This document shows, in pieces, positions 13,484 through 27,278 of a stretch of 64,000 nt of DNA; the first letter of the stretch is position 1, and each line of letters opens with the position of its first letter. A program made the translations under genes and the position numbers. The stretch covers positions 31,050,567 through 31,114,566 of the forward strand of contig NC_084669.1 in NCBI RefSeq assembly GCF_028389875.1, given 5' to 3'. A model generated the notes under the pieces. That model did no database searches, had not been told where the DNA came from, and saw nothing but the letters and a program-made list of their open reading frames with translations. This DNA comes from Rhea pennata. Its lineage: Eukaryota > Chordata > Aves > Rheiformes > Rheidae.

Positions 13484-16400
13484 GTCTTCTGCTAATTATA
13501 CTCCTATAATGTGCATATACTGGCATTATGATTATATTGTAGTTTACAATTGGGATGGATTTCAAACTGTTGGAAATCAGATTTCCCTTTTTTAGAAGGG
13601 AGGGTGGTAACTGGCAATTAGGTTTAACATAAGTTTTAGCTGAAATGAAGTGAAAGAAATGGCTTTTAAAATAATAATAATGCCAGGTAGGCAGAGATTG
13701 CTTATGGATGGTGTAACCAGCTGTGCAGAAGAAATGTCAAAAGATAGTTATGGGAGCATGTAGAATGGGAATGTAGAAAAAACAATCTAAAGGGGTGTTA
13801 TATAAAAATCTTACATTTTATGATGATGTCACCTTAAGACTATTATCATGTATCCTGTTGTTATGAGATGCTTTCTGTCATAAAGTTACTCTGCTTTCTC
13901 TCATGTAAGTCCCTTAAGGTTATTTATTGTTTTTTATAAAAGGAAAATAATGTGCTGTTTTTATTCAAGTAAGAACTAATGGGCTGAACCATCTTGTTAA
14001 AAGAAAATAGAATGGCAAATCAACAGTGTGCTTTGGAGTAGAGAAGATATCAAAGAGAAAAGAGCCCTTATTATCTGGTTCATCTCCTTCCTTTGTGCAT
14101 TTGAAGTCCCATCAGCTACTTAAGGCCTTTGTCAGGCTACAGCCGTGTAGAAGTTTTGGTTTTGCATCAGCAGTTCCTAGTGATTCCTAGGCAAGAATTC
14201 AACACTCACATCTGAGACTTAGACCTCAGGAAGAAAGATGGTGTCTACCAGCATTTGCTTTGGCTCATGACATTCTTGGGTTGTTTTGCCTAGTTTTATA
14301 CATAGAGAGCAGATGCTTATTTTGAATGCTGCTGCAGCACACGAGGAGGAATGATTATACAAGAAGGATCTAGACCTGTGTCCGTAAATGGCTTTTTATG
14401 GATGGAACTTGGGCTTCCACTACCATTTTCTCAGCTCAGCATGTCTGCAGCAATAGACTGGCCCTGATAACTACCTGGCTTCTCTAAACCTCTCCTTAGG
14501 GTCAGGACTTCTGTGCCATGGCCATGGAGAAGGTCTGCATTAGTGCATCATTCTAACTTTACTGTCAAAGTACTAGGGGCATCCACACTTTTTGCTAAAG
14601 TGTTCTTCATAAACTTTTCACTGGGTGAGGAAATTAAAATGGAATGGAGATGTGAAAATCTGAACTGCTGAGAAGTCAGACTGGGGAAAGACTTCATGTG
14701 CATTTCAGATACGAAGATTTTCTGGCTTCCATGCAAGCTAGAGACTAAGAAATAAGGCCCTGGAAAGCTGAAATCTGTTTTTATTTTTTGTATCTGCATG
14801 GAGACCTTTTATATTTTACCTTTCTGGATGGGTTTTTAAAGAGAATGAAAGGCACAGGTGACTGCAGTGTGTGTGCGCATATATGTGCATCTCAAACATA
14901 TTCCTAATTCTTTTCTGACAATTTGAAAACACTAAATTCCATGACAATAAACACATGTGCAGAGGAAATCATCCAAAATGAATAATCCTGTTGAGGGAAA
15001 GGCTATACTATTAGCTGCTATTAACTGTTGCTAGATGGTCATCGCTAGGTTATTATAAAATAAGAGTTAAAACAACACTGTGTGGTAGTGTATGATAACA
15101 ACGAAGCTTCAAGCAGGAGGTAAAGTGAAGCTCCCGCAAGCTTCGGTACGTGCAGCCTCACCGGGCAGGGGACTCCCATCCCTTGCATTAGGAAACTTCT
15201 TTTGGTTCGGGTCTAATGTCAGAATAGCTGCTGCCACTTGACTTTGTTTCCTTACTATCCTTTGAAGCCTGAAACAGTATACGGAGCAGCTGCCTGTGCT
15301 CCTAACCAGCCTGAACCACATACAACCTAATGCTGGCCGGGGCCTTGCATTGAAACTCTTCCTTTAAATCCTTTCTGTAGAGCATTAATCCAAAGCAATT
15401 CATTCCTCTTCCTATGAGTGAGAAAGCTTGTTCTTTTTGTGAGCTGATTTGGTTATCTATTGCGGTATTAACTTAGTGATGCGATCATTTGAACCTGTTG
15501 ATTTAATTGTAGTTATTCTCTCGATCCTGATCAATGCATTATCTTTAACTAGTTTGGTAAAATTGTACAGCAAAGCATCTTAGTAGTATGTGTGTTCAAA
15601 TCTTTCCCCTCGTGCAGCCTTGAAATGATATCCATAAATACAGAAAACAGATTTTTTCCACTGTATTGCAACAAGAATCATGACCTCAAGGTCACAGGTA
15701 GCAGCAGGTGAGAAATTTGCTTGCCTCTTGGTTTTGTTTGCTCACCAGTATTTGAGACCCTTTTAGTCTCAGACTGTATCCGCAATCTCCTTCCCTTCTA
15801 TAAGCAATATAGAAGTTTGGTGTGTGTTAATGGAAAACCTTCTGAGCTGGAGTGGAGCCTCTTTCTTCAACAGAAGGATGTTTGCATCCCATGCATGGAA
15901 AATCACGTGCCCTACTCCTAACTGCAGAAAGCAGGAACTTTGGCACCTGTGTATACAAGCCTAAATATAGGAAAATGCTCATTGCATTTTTTTTTAAAGA
16001 CAACCTCTTAGGCTGTGTTGGCCATAGGACAATAAAATACGTTGCCAGCCACTGATGGAGTAAGCAGACAGGCTTCCAGCGCTGCAGGTGAGAGTAGCTG
16101 AGGCTCTGTTCCCGTGCTCCCGGCGAGCAGGTGTCAGGCAGGAAGCGTGCACGTGCGGCTTGACCTCAAACTGGGCAGCCTCGCCGGCGTATCGTGTGCG
16201 CGCGGTCTAGCACCGCTAGGCAAACTTCCAGGGTCGTTTTCCGTCTAGTGGCACTTGGCCCTGGGGTTGGCCTACAGAGCCAGGGTGTTCATCCGCATGG
16301 TGGAAGCTCCTGATCTTGTGGCCTTTACTAGCAGTGATCTAGATATAGAAAGTATGAGCAAAATCCGGATTCTTATAGTGACCGGAGACTTTGAAGGACC

Positions 16401-19301
16401 TGACAGATTTTGCATCTTCTCACATGGTTTTGCTGTCAGGCCCACACTGAATAATGTGTGAGGGTGGGGAAAACAGGAGGAGCAATGTCACCGATGCAAG
16501 GCTTCAGCTTTGGGGAGCAGAACTGCCACTGTTGAAAGCAATAAAGAGCCCAGATTATAATGTGAAGCTGTTCTCCCCAGATTATTACACAGAATCCATG
16601 CACAGATCTCCACTTCCACTTTGAGCAGGAAGAGAAAAGCTCTGTGTTACTAATATATGTATGTCAGCCATAGCCACAACTTTGTTTTGGGCATGCTGGA
16701 GTACAAATATTAAAAAAATCTGGGGAAAAAGATCTGCCTGTTAAACCAAATACTGCAGTTATTGTTCATGCTTGTGAGGTTTAAAAAAGTCCCAAAGATG
16801 TGAGTTCTTTTTCTTAAATGGCTGAGAGGATGTGGCTGTGAGTTGATATAATGTACCAAGCAGCATGGTTTTGCAGGGGCATGTTTTGATACAATTGTAT
16901 TTCATTGTAACTGCATTTTTTTCTTTGCTGTGGAATTAGGGGAGGTAGAGGTTTACTAAAAGGTAGCTGTAACATTTATTTAGAGGCTTCTCTTATGTGT
17001 ATAATGCAAAGGTGGCTGGTAGCCGGTTTCCAGTATGGAAACCTTCTGAGCTTTCAGAAGCAAGCCAAGCAGGTGGTTACAAAGCAGCAGGAGAAGATCA
17101 AATTGCTGAAGCAAATCAATCCAGCGTGCTCTCCAAACCGTGACGGTGCTGAGAGCAATTTCTTTCTTCTGGGTGGGGAGACTCTGAATACCATGGCAGT
17201 GAAATGAGGGACCTGTGGAGAAGTGATGATTTTACTGTAGTGATCGTAGGCCAATCTGATTTTGGTCTGTTATTATCGCATAGTTTGGGTTTGGTCCTAC
17301 GCTGAAAGAAGTGCGAGTCTTGGCATGGGACTGTTCCTACATCAAATACAGAAGGTTACCAGGGTTGTGAGGGCTGTAACACTTGCTGCTGGTCCTTCTG
17401 CGCCCCTCTTTGTAAGCCCTGTGTTACTACAGCAATTCAGCTGACATAGATGAAGGTGGTGGAGCAACTAAGGCTTTGACTCATTTCATCGGATTGATCT
17501 GCACTTAATTAAGAGAAGATCTAGGAGTGCGGGTTGGAAAGAGAGACTTGGAATAAACAGAAGAGTTTAAGGGCGGCATATGCTGCTCTCTCTCCCGTCT
17601 CTCCTACATGCGTTTTACTGGGTAAACAAATGTTAGGAACTCTGTGGAGTGATTGAATAATGGGTGCATCTTCCCTTGAACTAGATTTTCTACTGGATTT
17701 CTTTGGACCTTGACTGTAAATCGTCTGTCCCTTGAAAGGGAAGCCTGCTTTGCTTAATGTGATAGAATCAAAGCATAATTGACCCATAGTGGTGAGACCC
17801 CAAAGCACAAGTGATTAAAAACAATTTAGAGGCAACACCCCAAACAGGGCTCAGAAACAGACTACCGTAAAGGTCACTGTGTACTTGAGGTTTTTATATT
17901 CCTGATGTTTATAAATCCCAAGAGTGAAACAAGAAGTTTGTGGTAAGAAAGGTAAGGACTGCCTGTTCTTGTCTTTTCTTCCCCTGCTGTGTGAGGAAAA
18001 GGGTGTTCAGCTACTTGGGTAACAGATAATTGATTTGTGGATCTGCATGGAGATCTGCCCAGACGAGGGAGTTCACTGGTGTGCTGGAGAATCTTCCTGG
18101 AAGGGACGAGCCAGAGCTGGGAAAGCATGGTCCTTGCGGGTTATTGCGAGAAACCCACTTAGTGACTTGGGATTCAGGTATCGAAGCGGTAACACTTACT
18201 AGGAGATTTCAACCAACCCGGGAGCCGTTGAGGACTGTGAGAACAAAAGCCGCACAAGCTGCAAGGAAGTCTTGGGAAGAGCACGGAAAACTTGTTTTGG
18301 AATAGAACGAGCAGGACCCCAGGGAAACGGGTCAAGTGATGTTATGGTAATAATAGATGTGGAGGACAGCTTGAAAGCACAAAAATGGTGTTGTAATGAT
18401 TTTATACTGTGAAGTATGGCATCTAGAAAGTACTTGCAAGGATTTTCTTTAGGTTTGGGCTTGATTTTTTTTCCTTGTGTATAATTTAGTTAACGTAAAT
18501 TGTTCTTCCAACGGTGGTTTGCTTACTTGCTTGTAGAGTCTTGCATTTCTCAGAGCAGTACATGAAGAAATCACTTGTGTTTCCAGGGAGCAGAAATCCC
18601 TGCCTAGGTATATTCTAAAAGGTCAAATTCAATTTAATAAACTTATCTCTCAGGAAAACAAGCCTCTTTCCTAGCTAGTGGAAAAAGGGCGATTTTACAT
18701 TAAAAGAAAAAGCATTCTAAAGCTTATTATAGTTGTGTAAGTGTGAAGTGCTAAGACCTCATTTTACTGAAATCATACTGGTGTAAATCCTCAATATGTG
18801 TTGAAGTCAGCAGCATTACTTGTGATTCTATTATAGTGTCTGTAGAGAAAAGAGAGCTGCTGGGGAATGCAGCTTACATTTGGTCTTAAAGTACTTATCT
18901 AAAGGCTCTATCCTGCCAGCATTTTTTAAATAAGACTCCTAATCAATGCCATTGCTTAAAAATCAATGTTGCATGATAAAGCCATGTGTGATAATACGGC
19001 AGTGCAGCAAACAAAGCCATTTGAATTGCAGACTTGCATTCAGCTGTGTAGTATACAGCTACAGTATAATACATAGCAATACCTGCAGTGCACGTTAGGT
19101 GGAGAGTAAGATAGTGTATTTAAAGGTGTTATGAAGATACTGGTGAACATGGGAGCTTTAGAAACACTGGCTGGTGAAAGGTGCTATGACATGAACTACA
19201 CTTCCTGGGGAATCCTGCCTAGCTGAAGTGTCACATCCTTTCTACCTTCCCAGACCTCTGCATAGACCATTTATCACAATCTCTCTGAGCTGTCAGAAAA
19301 T

Positions 19302-19302
<1 letters not shown>

Positions 19303-19346
<44 letters not shown>

Positions 19347-19348
19347 GG
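19303..19348. repeat. Composite homopolymer A36G10
   Basis: Thirty-six A are followed directly by ten G, giving a 46-base pure purine strand. No retroposon body was recognised to its left, so it is not called as a poly(A) tail. Confidence 0.9.
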
Positions 19349-20757
19349 AAGGCCTCTTTATACTCATTATCCAAGAACTAGTGTGTCATGTGTAAAATAA
19401 TTCAGGTATGCAAATTAATAATTGGGTGTGTAGATTCAGTGTTAACTTCATTTCTAGTAGGATCCAATAGGAAGAGGTGACTGGTTTCAGCGCTTTCAGG
19501 TGTCATATACTGGGAATTTAAGTGTTCATGAATTCTTAAACTAATTTACCTTTTTCTGTGTGATTTAAGTATCTGTACTGTAGCAGTAATACCCAAATGA
19601 TGCTCAGTGGAAAGCCATGTGGTCCTGGCTCACCTATTTCCACTGGCCACATTGTAAAGAGCGCTGAGAACCTATCTATGATACACATTTATGTTTTCAA
19701 CACAAGTCTTGTACTGAGGCTTTGGGAAAGGGTAAGTGGTGAAGGAATAAAGAGAGATGAAGAGATGATACACCATTAAGATGTGACAGACTATTGGAAA
19801 GCTTGTGAATGCCTGGGTGCATTCATAGGCCGGAGCGTTCATGGAAAAAGCTAATTTTCAAAAAGCAGTGTAAAACATACATTAAAAAAACAACCTGTCA
19901 GGAACAAACTTATTGACACAAGGAAAGCTGGCTTAGACTCCTACTGCTCCACTGAGGCACAGAAACATCCTGTACAACCTAGACGTAGGAAGGAAGCGGT
20001 GTGTTTGTGTCCCTTCCTCTCCTCTCCCTCTTTCTCACCAGGCCAAAATGAAAATACTTCATTTTTTTTCTTCTCTCTCTCTCTTTTGAGAAAGAGATGT
20101 ACATTCTTCCCCCACACCTAGTGACGAGGACACCCCTTTCCCAGGTGGGAGGCGTAGTAGCCAGCTCTTCCAGAATTAAAGAAAGGACTTGAATCTCGCT
20201 CACAGGCGACTGTGACTACTCGGCCACTTGCAGTTGTGGGTGACCTAATCTCTAGGGCTTTTCCTGCTCGCCCCCAGCTATACGCTTTTCTCCCCATCTG
20301 GGACTAAAAATGGAAAGCATTGGACAACTGAAGTCCTGTCAGTCAAGTTGGCAGGAGTACAGATGTAGCAGGTTTGCATCCAGACTCAACCGCATGGAAT
20401 AGGACCACAGGCAGGAAGTATTTTCTACTTTTAATTATTTTAAATATGAGAAAACTGCATGTTATCTGTAAAATCAATGAACTTGACGTTACTCATGTAA
20501 CATAACATTACTGATGTTACTCGGTTTGTCCAGCCAAAGATAAGCCTACACTGTCTCCCCTGCGCCTCCCGGAGACGTGGGACAGGGTGTGGTAGCTGCG
20601 GGAAGGAACCTGATGTTCTTGTTCACCCTTACACTGAGAACTGAGTACAACGGTCATGCAACAGCCCGCTCGATTAGCCACGAAATGAATCAGTGGCAGT
20701 GGTGGGAATGGAGCCCAGGAATCAAGGCCCTGCTGCTCCAACTGCTGGGTTATACTA

Positions 20758-20784
20758 CCCCCCCCCCCAAAAAAAAAAAAAAAA
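20758..20784. repeat. Composite homopolymer C11A16
   Basis: Eleven C are followed by 16 A. It is a simple repeat with no associated gene. Confidence 0.9.
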
Positions 20785-23548
20785 GGTAGAAAATTTGAGG
20801 AATACCATGAGAGTCTAATGTACTATTTTTTTTTTAATGAGACAAAATAATAAGTGTGGGCTTTCTTGAGATAAATTTTGAAGTCATGCATGCCATGAGA
20901 GTCAACTTGATGTTTCTGTTATAAAATCTTCATTTCATCCATTCCTGGAAAAATGGGTGTAAATTATTGAGTCCAACATGGGCAGCCTTTTCCTGAAGAG
21001 AACACAGATCCCTGGGAGAATACGTTCTCCTCGTGTTGTTTTTGTGACTGCTATTAATGCTAATGGAGTCACTGAAAAGGCAGATATGCCCTTGTTTGTA
21101 CAAATGGTTGCAAGGCAGATGTTGCAAAAGCATGCTGAAAAAATAATATACTCCATGACACAGCAGTACAAGCCGAAAGAGAGACTGTCTCAGCTGGGAG
21201 AAGTGGCGCATTATGAGACAGTCATTAAATAGAGTATGTTTTAGATTGTACTGTTGAGAAAGATCAGGTTTTCTTAAAGGTAAAATTACTTTCCACTTAG
21301 AGTACTTTTCATCGTGAGGTTTTTAAAGGACTCTGCACATACAAACTGCATCAGTATTTAGTGATGGCAAAGGACTGAGCCGGAGCGATTGAAAAGGTGC
21401 CCTGTTCCTGGACTGAGAGGCTGTAAAGGACAGTGGTCAAGTTCCTGGCTTGCAGCAAAATCTTTTTGCCTAAGTCACTTCTCAGTGGCATTTGCAATGA
21501 ACTAGAAGCAAACGCAAAGTCGGTTACCGTGTCTTGGCTGGAGGGCACAGCTTCTCAAACGCGCACGGTCAGTCTTCCCTGGTGCTCTGCCTCGCCGCGC
21601 AGCAGCGTCTGCTGTTGGTGTCCTTACCACGAGGGTGGGTACGGCGGGAAATACCAAGGAAATGACTTCTGCAGCGTTTTGGGCTAACTGAGATGACCTG
21701 CAGGATTACTTCCAGTGACTCGCTCTTGTCTCTATTTAATATGTCCATCCCACAGTTCAGATCAGTTCTGAGTAAGGGTATATTCTTGTCTGTGTTGATT
21801 TGTGGATGGTGTGCTATTTGTGTTGGGAAATATTTACAGTGAAGTATCTATAAAATGCAGATGTTATTCCTGCCCTATTATTACTTGAGAAAACACAATG
21901 GTCTTACATGAGATCGGTCAGTAGGTATTTATGGTGGTTACATGAGTAATGAGATCTGGGTTTTTTCTTGTCTGTGCTTTCCTTTCTGGATGGGCCTTTG
22001 GGTGGCTGCGGTGGCAGAAGGACAGGTGGCCTAGCATGGTCTCCGAGTCCACAGCAGGCAGCTCATTCAACAGAAAAGAGACTGGACACTACGTGCATTT
22101 TAGATGGTCCAGTACAAAGCGCCCAAGATGTTTTTAAATAACTTTCAAATACTGGGACAATGGATGCAGGATTATTTCTACTCGCTCATCTTTAACATCC
22201 AGGAGCAGGCGCTCTCCTGGAGAGTACTATGTCTGTTTGGTGGAGAAAATTGTAACCGTTTCCCTCTTCAAATGGGTGCCAATGAGGTTAATTCAGAGAT
22301 TATCTTGATAGCATGGGCGCTGTTAAATTATGAGTAACTGATAGACTTTGTTACCTTGGGAGTTCATGTCCTTAAGTGGAAAGGATGTATCTGTACGGCA
22401 TGTATCTGTGCTGTAGCAAAGACGGCAATTGCACCTCTTCTTTCTGCTCAGATTGCCATTTTTCAGAAAAGGATCCCTGCTCAGGAAAGCTAGCTTACAA
22501 AGTGAGGACCTTTCCAGTGAGAAAACGTCAAGTTCTAGGCGGGTCTCCTTAGTGTCCAGTGGATGTAATGAGGAGGAGTTCGCTTAGAGCAAAGGAGAGA
22601 GGTCCTCCCTGAAACTGGGTCGTCCTTGCATCTCTTGCGGTAATGGCTTCTTCGGCCACCTGCGCTTTAGAGCGCTCTACAAAATACATAGCGATGAGAG
22701 TAAAATATTGTGAATAAGCAGACTCCTTTTGAGTTTCTTCTGAATCAAAGTGTTTATTAAATATAAATGCCAAGACAGATAAAATTTACTAACGGTGACA
22801 CAGCCTGCTTGGACTAAATTAAGAGAGTATTTATGCAACTAGGAAAATGTACGAGGCTGGAAAAGCCTACACAAGGATTTATTTTGAATAAAATGCCTGC
22901 TAAAGAAAAATAGGGCATGAGAAGGTACAAGTGGAAGAGAAGAGTAGGGAATTCGAATCTTACCAAGATGCAACAGATACTGAACGGATGAAATTAAGCA
23001 AACATAAGCATGAATTAAATCAAATGTAGGCTGTGTGTACTCTGCTGAGTTAAACCTGGTAAAAACCTGGAAATAAAAGGGCTTTTGCATGGCATGCCAG
23101 TCCAAATAAAGTATTGACTGCAGCAAAGCGTCAGGCTGTTAGAGGCACATAACACATTAATGCCACTGTCCCACAAGGAACTCCGTTCTTCGGCAGCTTC
23201 CTCTTGCAGAGGGAGCCGAGTCCATTACTCCCGAGAGATTATCATACTATGCTATCAACCTAGAAAAGAAAAAAGAAGGTTTTACTAAGCTAAAGGAAGC
23301 TTCAATAAAGCAATTGAGACCTAGAGCTGTCATCACAGGAGAATGACAATCAGGTCACTTCTTAAATGCAAAAATCCACTTAAGGATGTATAGTAGGTCT
23401 TTGCATTACTCTTTCCAAACAAAAGCAGAACTACAAAGTTGCTTATTCCAAAATGTGATGAAACTCAATTTTTGTGCTAACTGTAGACCTTCTTATCGGT
23501 TATTTGGGAAGCAGGGAAATTTTAAACATAGTGTATAGAATTTTTTTT

Positions 23549-23581
23549 GTTTACTTTTTTTTTTTTAAAAAAAAAATAAAC
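23549..23581. repeat. Short AT-rich palindrome
   Basis: GTTTA, one C, T12, A10, then TAAAC. The arms pair almost completely, giving a hairpin or cruciform of about 15 bp per arm. It is not a transcription terminator in any sense that applies to a vertebrate genome. Confidence 0.85.
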
Positions 23582-24864
23582 TGCCTATAAACCGAGTGTT
23601 AACAGTTGCAGGTACTTGCTGCATCTTTGTACCTGTATACGGTACAACCGATAGAGTATGACTGCAGAGGAGCAGCTCCACTTCCCTTTGAAAGGGGAGG
23701 ACAGTAGTTGCTAGGATACATATGTGTATACACACAGATCTACACACACATGTTTTAGGGACCATCTCAGCTAGGTGTAAATTCAAGGGCCATGATGGGA
23801 TTGTGCTGTCAGGGAGAGGGAGAATTCCCCCTCCTCCGTCCCCCACTTCCCTTTCCCTACTAAAGTTAAAAGATTATTGAAAAAACTCTAGGGGTAGCTT
23901 TAAAACAGATTATTTCTCCCCTATCTAGACCATCCAGATCATGAGTCTTTTCCCCATTCTTCCACTTACTAGACAGCATCTAAAATTCCCCCCCAGAGCT
24001 CCTCCCCTGTTTATAGGTGCTGAGTGTTGTCCCAGTTTCCAGGTACGGAAGCCCTATCCCAGCTAGATCCAGGCGTTTCCTGCAGCTACACTTCTGATGA
24101 TGCTTTTCAAAATGCATTTAGCGCTCATGGTGGCAGCAGAGAGGGACAGAGCCCTGGGCACCAGGCTCTCACGGCCGCCTTACCAAGCCTCCTGGTCACC
24201 GTCCTGGGACGTTCTGCAGTCCCAACCGCAGTGTAGCTTCAGGGCCTCGTTCCACCACGCTGGTGCAGCCGCAAAAGCCATTTGGTGCAGATTTCATTCC
24301 CTGTTCATTCTGACAACAGAAATAAGCACAGTAATATCTCATGATGGGTTAGCTTAAAATCACTACAGCGGCTTGCAAAGGTAATAGAGCTGTTAGAGAT
24401 GTGCATAGAATTTTCTCTGTTGCCAAGGAATTGAACTTTGAATAGCGACTGTTGCTTGAGTTGTTATTTATCATGCATATTTCTGACGATATGCCATTCT
24501 TCCACTTGCACTGTAAATCTAGTGGTACCTTATGTATTAATGCATAATGAGGTGTCCCCTACACAACGATGATCGAATATCATGGCAAATTGTAACGTTT
24601 TTAATATGCAAAATGCTGGCAAATGCATTAGCCTTTTAGTGCCGACTGCTGCATCTAAACAATATACACCCTCCACGTAATGTCAGCGCACTTCCGATTG
24701 CACATGATGAATGGCGGAATTGAAATGAACTCCCTCATTTATTCTGGGCTTAGAAAATCCAACATAGATGGCTTTTTTTGGAAGGAGGGAAGTACTAAGG
24801 AAAGGAGGCAAGGCAGTTCTTTCCAATGAACAGCATTATGCAAAGCATAATCCAAGCCAAAGTT

Positions 24865-24871
24865 AAAAAAA

Positions 24872-24904
<33 letters not shown>

Positions 24905-24909
24905 GAAAA
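24865..24909. repeat. A26 run followed by GAAAG-type purine repeat
   Basis: Twenty-six A are followed by short G(A)3-4 units, making a purine-only tract. It lies just downstream of a candidate conserved non-coding stretch (24,420-24,740). Confidence 0.9.
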
Positions 24910-27253
24910 GCTGCGTGGCAATAATTTCAAAAGCCTGACTTAAATCAAGTTTAAAGCCAGAGACGACAAAGTTTTGATGTTGCAGCACACTCCATCTTGC
25001 AGAGATGCTACTGAAGTTGCACTATGTAGCTGTGGGTTGGGGCTTTGCTTTCTCTCCTCTTCTGACTCTTCCTGTCATTGCACAAAGTTAAGCAAGGAAA
25101 AGCTGAGGTGCTGGAGCGCGAGCTGCTCTGCGCAGCTTGGTACCTGGGGTTGAGATGAGCTCTGCAGCTGTTGCATTCAGTTTCATTGCACTTTGCACGT
25201 TCCAAATCTGGTTTGATGGCATTTGGGATTTCTTCCAGGCATTTTCCTTGTGTCTTACTGTCCATTGGCTGTGACAGATATTCCCCCCCCACCCTTTTGG
25301 CCTCTGTTTCTGTTGGCCTATTTTACGGTGTTTGGGGCTTCTTCCGTTCTTTTTCCCTTTTCCTTCTTTTGGCTGGGACTGGATTATTTTCTGTGCGTGG
25401 AGTATTTGCTTCTGAAATTCTCCAGAAATTCTGTAGCAGGCCTAATTCACTGCTTGTTGGGTTTCTAATGTTTAGTATTACTACTTCACTATTATTATTA
25501 TAACAGCAGCCAGAGGTGTCCCAGCTGAGGTGAAGACCTCACCTCACACACTTAAGAGACAAGCCTGTTCCCAAGGGCTTGGGGCATCTCGGACCAGTAC
25601 TTGGATGTCCGTGTAAATAAATCATGGGTATAAGAGCTGTATGTTTCTAGAAGTTTCTGGCCAAGATCCCAAAGTGCTTTTCAAATACAAACAAATTTAA
25701 TCTTCCTTTCCTCTGTGGAAGTCAGAGACCGGTTCTGTGGCAACACTGTTCCTCCCCTGTAGTTCCCAGACATGTACTTGTTACTGTCATATATATGACT
25801 GTGGTCAATACAGGTGTTTAACTTTTTAAAGAGCCTGTGTAAGTCGCTAAGTGCATATTGATTGGAAACGAATGTAAATTAGAATTAATTTCGACTTGCT
25901 AACGTAGTCAAATAAGGAACATTTCTATTGATCTTTGTCCCAGAAGCCAATTACCTGAATTAAGTGTTTCTATTACATGAAAAATGGAGTATGGTATTTA
26001 ATCATTCTGCATTGATCAATGTGAAATTGTGTATTTAAAACAAGGACTGTAAGTAAGTGTTAGCAAGTGATTTATTTTTTAAAAGTATATCTTGTTTTAT
26101 TTGCCCCCCCCCGCTTTTCCCTGTTCAGAAGCTGTGTTTGTACCTACCGCTGAACAGGAAGCTGTTGAATCTCGTGGATCAACAGGGATTCTTGTTCCTA
26201 TCATTTCAGTTTTAGCTTCCTTCTCTTTCACTCCGCTCCATCTACACACGTGTTCCCTCCCCCTGCCTCCCCCACCACTGTAAAGCCTATGTATGTCTGC
26301 TACTCCTTAGCATTAAGCGTTTTTGCTGTACTGTGCTCTGCATGAGAAAGAATGTTTTCTGTAATAAATAAATGCATTGCAGCAATCTCTCTTGCAAGCA
26401 AATAATCCTAAGTATCTGGAGAATTTAGCAGTGCCCGTACAAGGTGGCGGGGCTGGTATGAAGAAGGAGGAGAAAGGGCTGCGCCGGCATTTGCAGCGGA
26501 GAAGCCCCTGTTAAGCCCCGGGTGGGCAGGTGGCTCGCGCGAAGCGGGCTCGTCCTTGCCCCGGGGTCTCTGGGCCCCGGCACCCCCTCGCCGGGAGCAG
26601 GACCAGGCCATGGCGCTGTATTACTAGACTCATGCTTGCGAGACGGCGACCTCCAGGAATCGCTCTGCCTCGTATCGTCCAAATGCTGACAGTATCTATA
26701 TGTATCGCTGGAGCGGGCCGTGCCTCAGCCCCTCAGCAGCTCAATAATCTCGGTACCATCCTGCTCTCAACTCATTTTCTTGGCAGTAGTTGTAATTACG
26801 TTTCGGGCTCCTGAATGAATTTGTTTTCTCTGGATCCTTGGCATATTGAGACGCTCGTCACGTTTGGGCGCCTGCAATCACTGATGCGTTTGTTTGAGGG
26901 GATGAATTAGTCTTCTGAGCCTGAGCATGTCCAATTTATGAATTAGATTGCGTTGGAAACCAAACCAAAACAGGAGGCGGTTTGCGGTACCGCTGCCCCC
27001 TGCCACCCCCGGCCCCCGAGGGAAAAATCCCAGCGGCTCCCGGCGCTGCGCTCGTGCAACGCGGGCGGAGCGTGCCCGGCGGCGGCGGCGGCGGCTGCAG
27101 CTCCGCGCCGCTCCGCGCCGCTCCGCCGCCCTTACCTGCGGCGGCGCCGCGGCCGCCGGCCCCGGGGCTGCGCCCGCCGCCGCCCGGCGTGCTCGGCGCT
27201 GCAGCCGCGCCGCGCTCCTTCTCCGCGGGGAGGAACGTGCGTGTAGAAAACGC

Positions 27254-27278
27254 AAAAAAAAAAAAAAAAAAAAAAAAA
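27254..27278. repeat. A25 tract inside the CpG island
   Basis: Twenty-five A, then TT, nine more A and six C, sitting in otherwise GC-rich promoter DNA. Poly(dA:dT) tracts resist nucleosomes, so this may help keep the promoter open. That role is inference. Confidence 0.9.

Larger units (their letters stand above)
10411..26979. other. Upstream intergenic region, proximal part
   Basis: No exon or RNA gene was recognised over this 16.5 kb. It contains simple repeats, small GC-rich patches near 16,080-16,260 and 21,540-21,690, and several complex-sequence stretches that resemble conserved non-coding elements (listed as findings). The last 500 bases, from about 26,450, rise in GC content and form the shoulder of the GRID1 CpG island. 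Distal enhancers of GRID1 would be expected in such a region, but this is inference. Confidence 0.6.

Noticed and set aside
20978..21232. 84-codon + strand frame upstream of GRID1
   Set aside because: It is overlapped by open frames on the opposite strand and is not recognised as any family.
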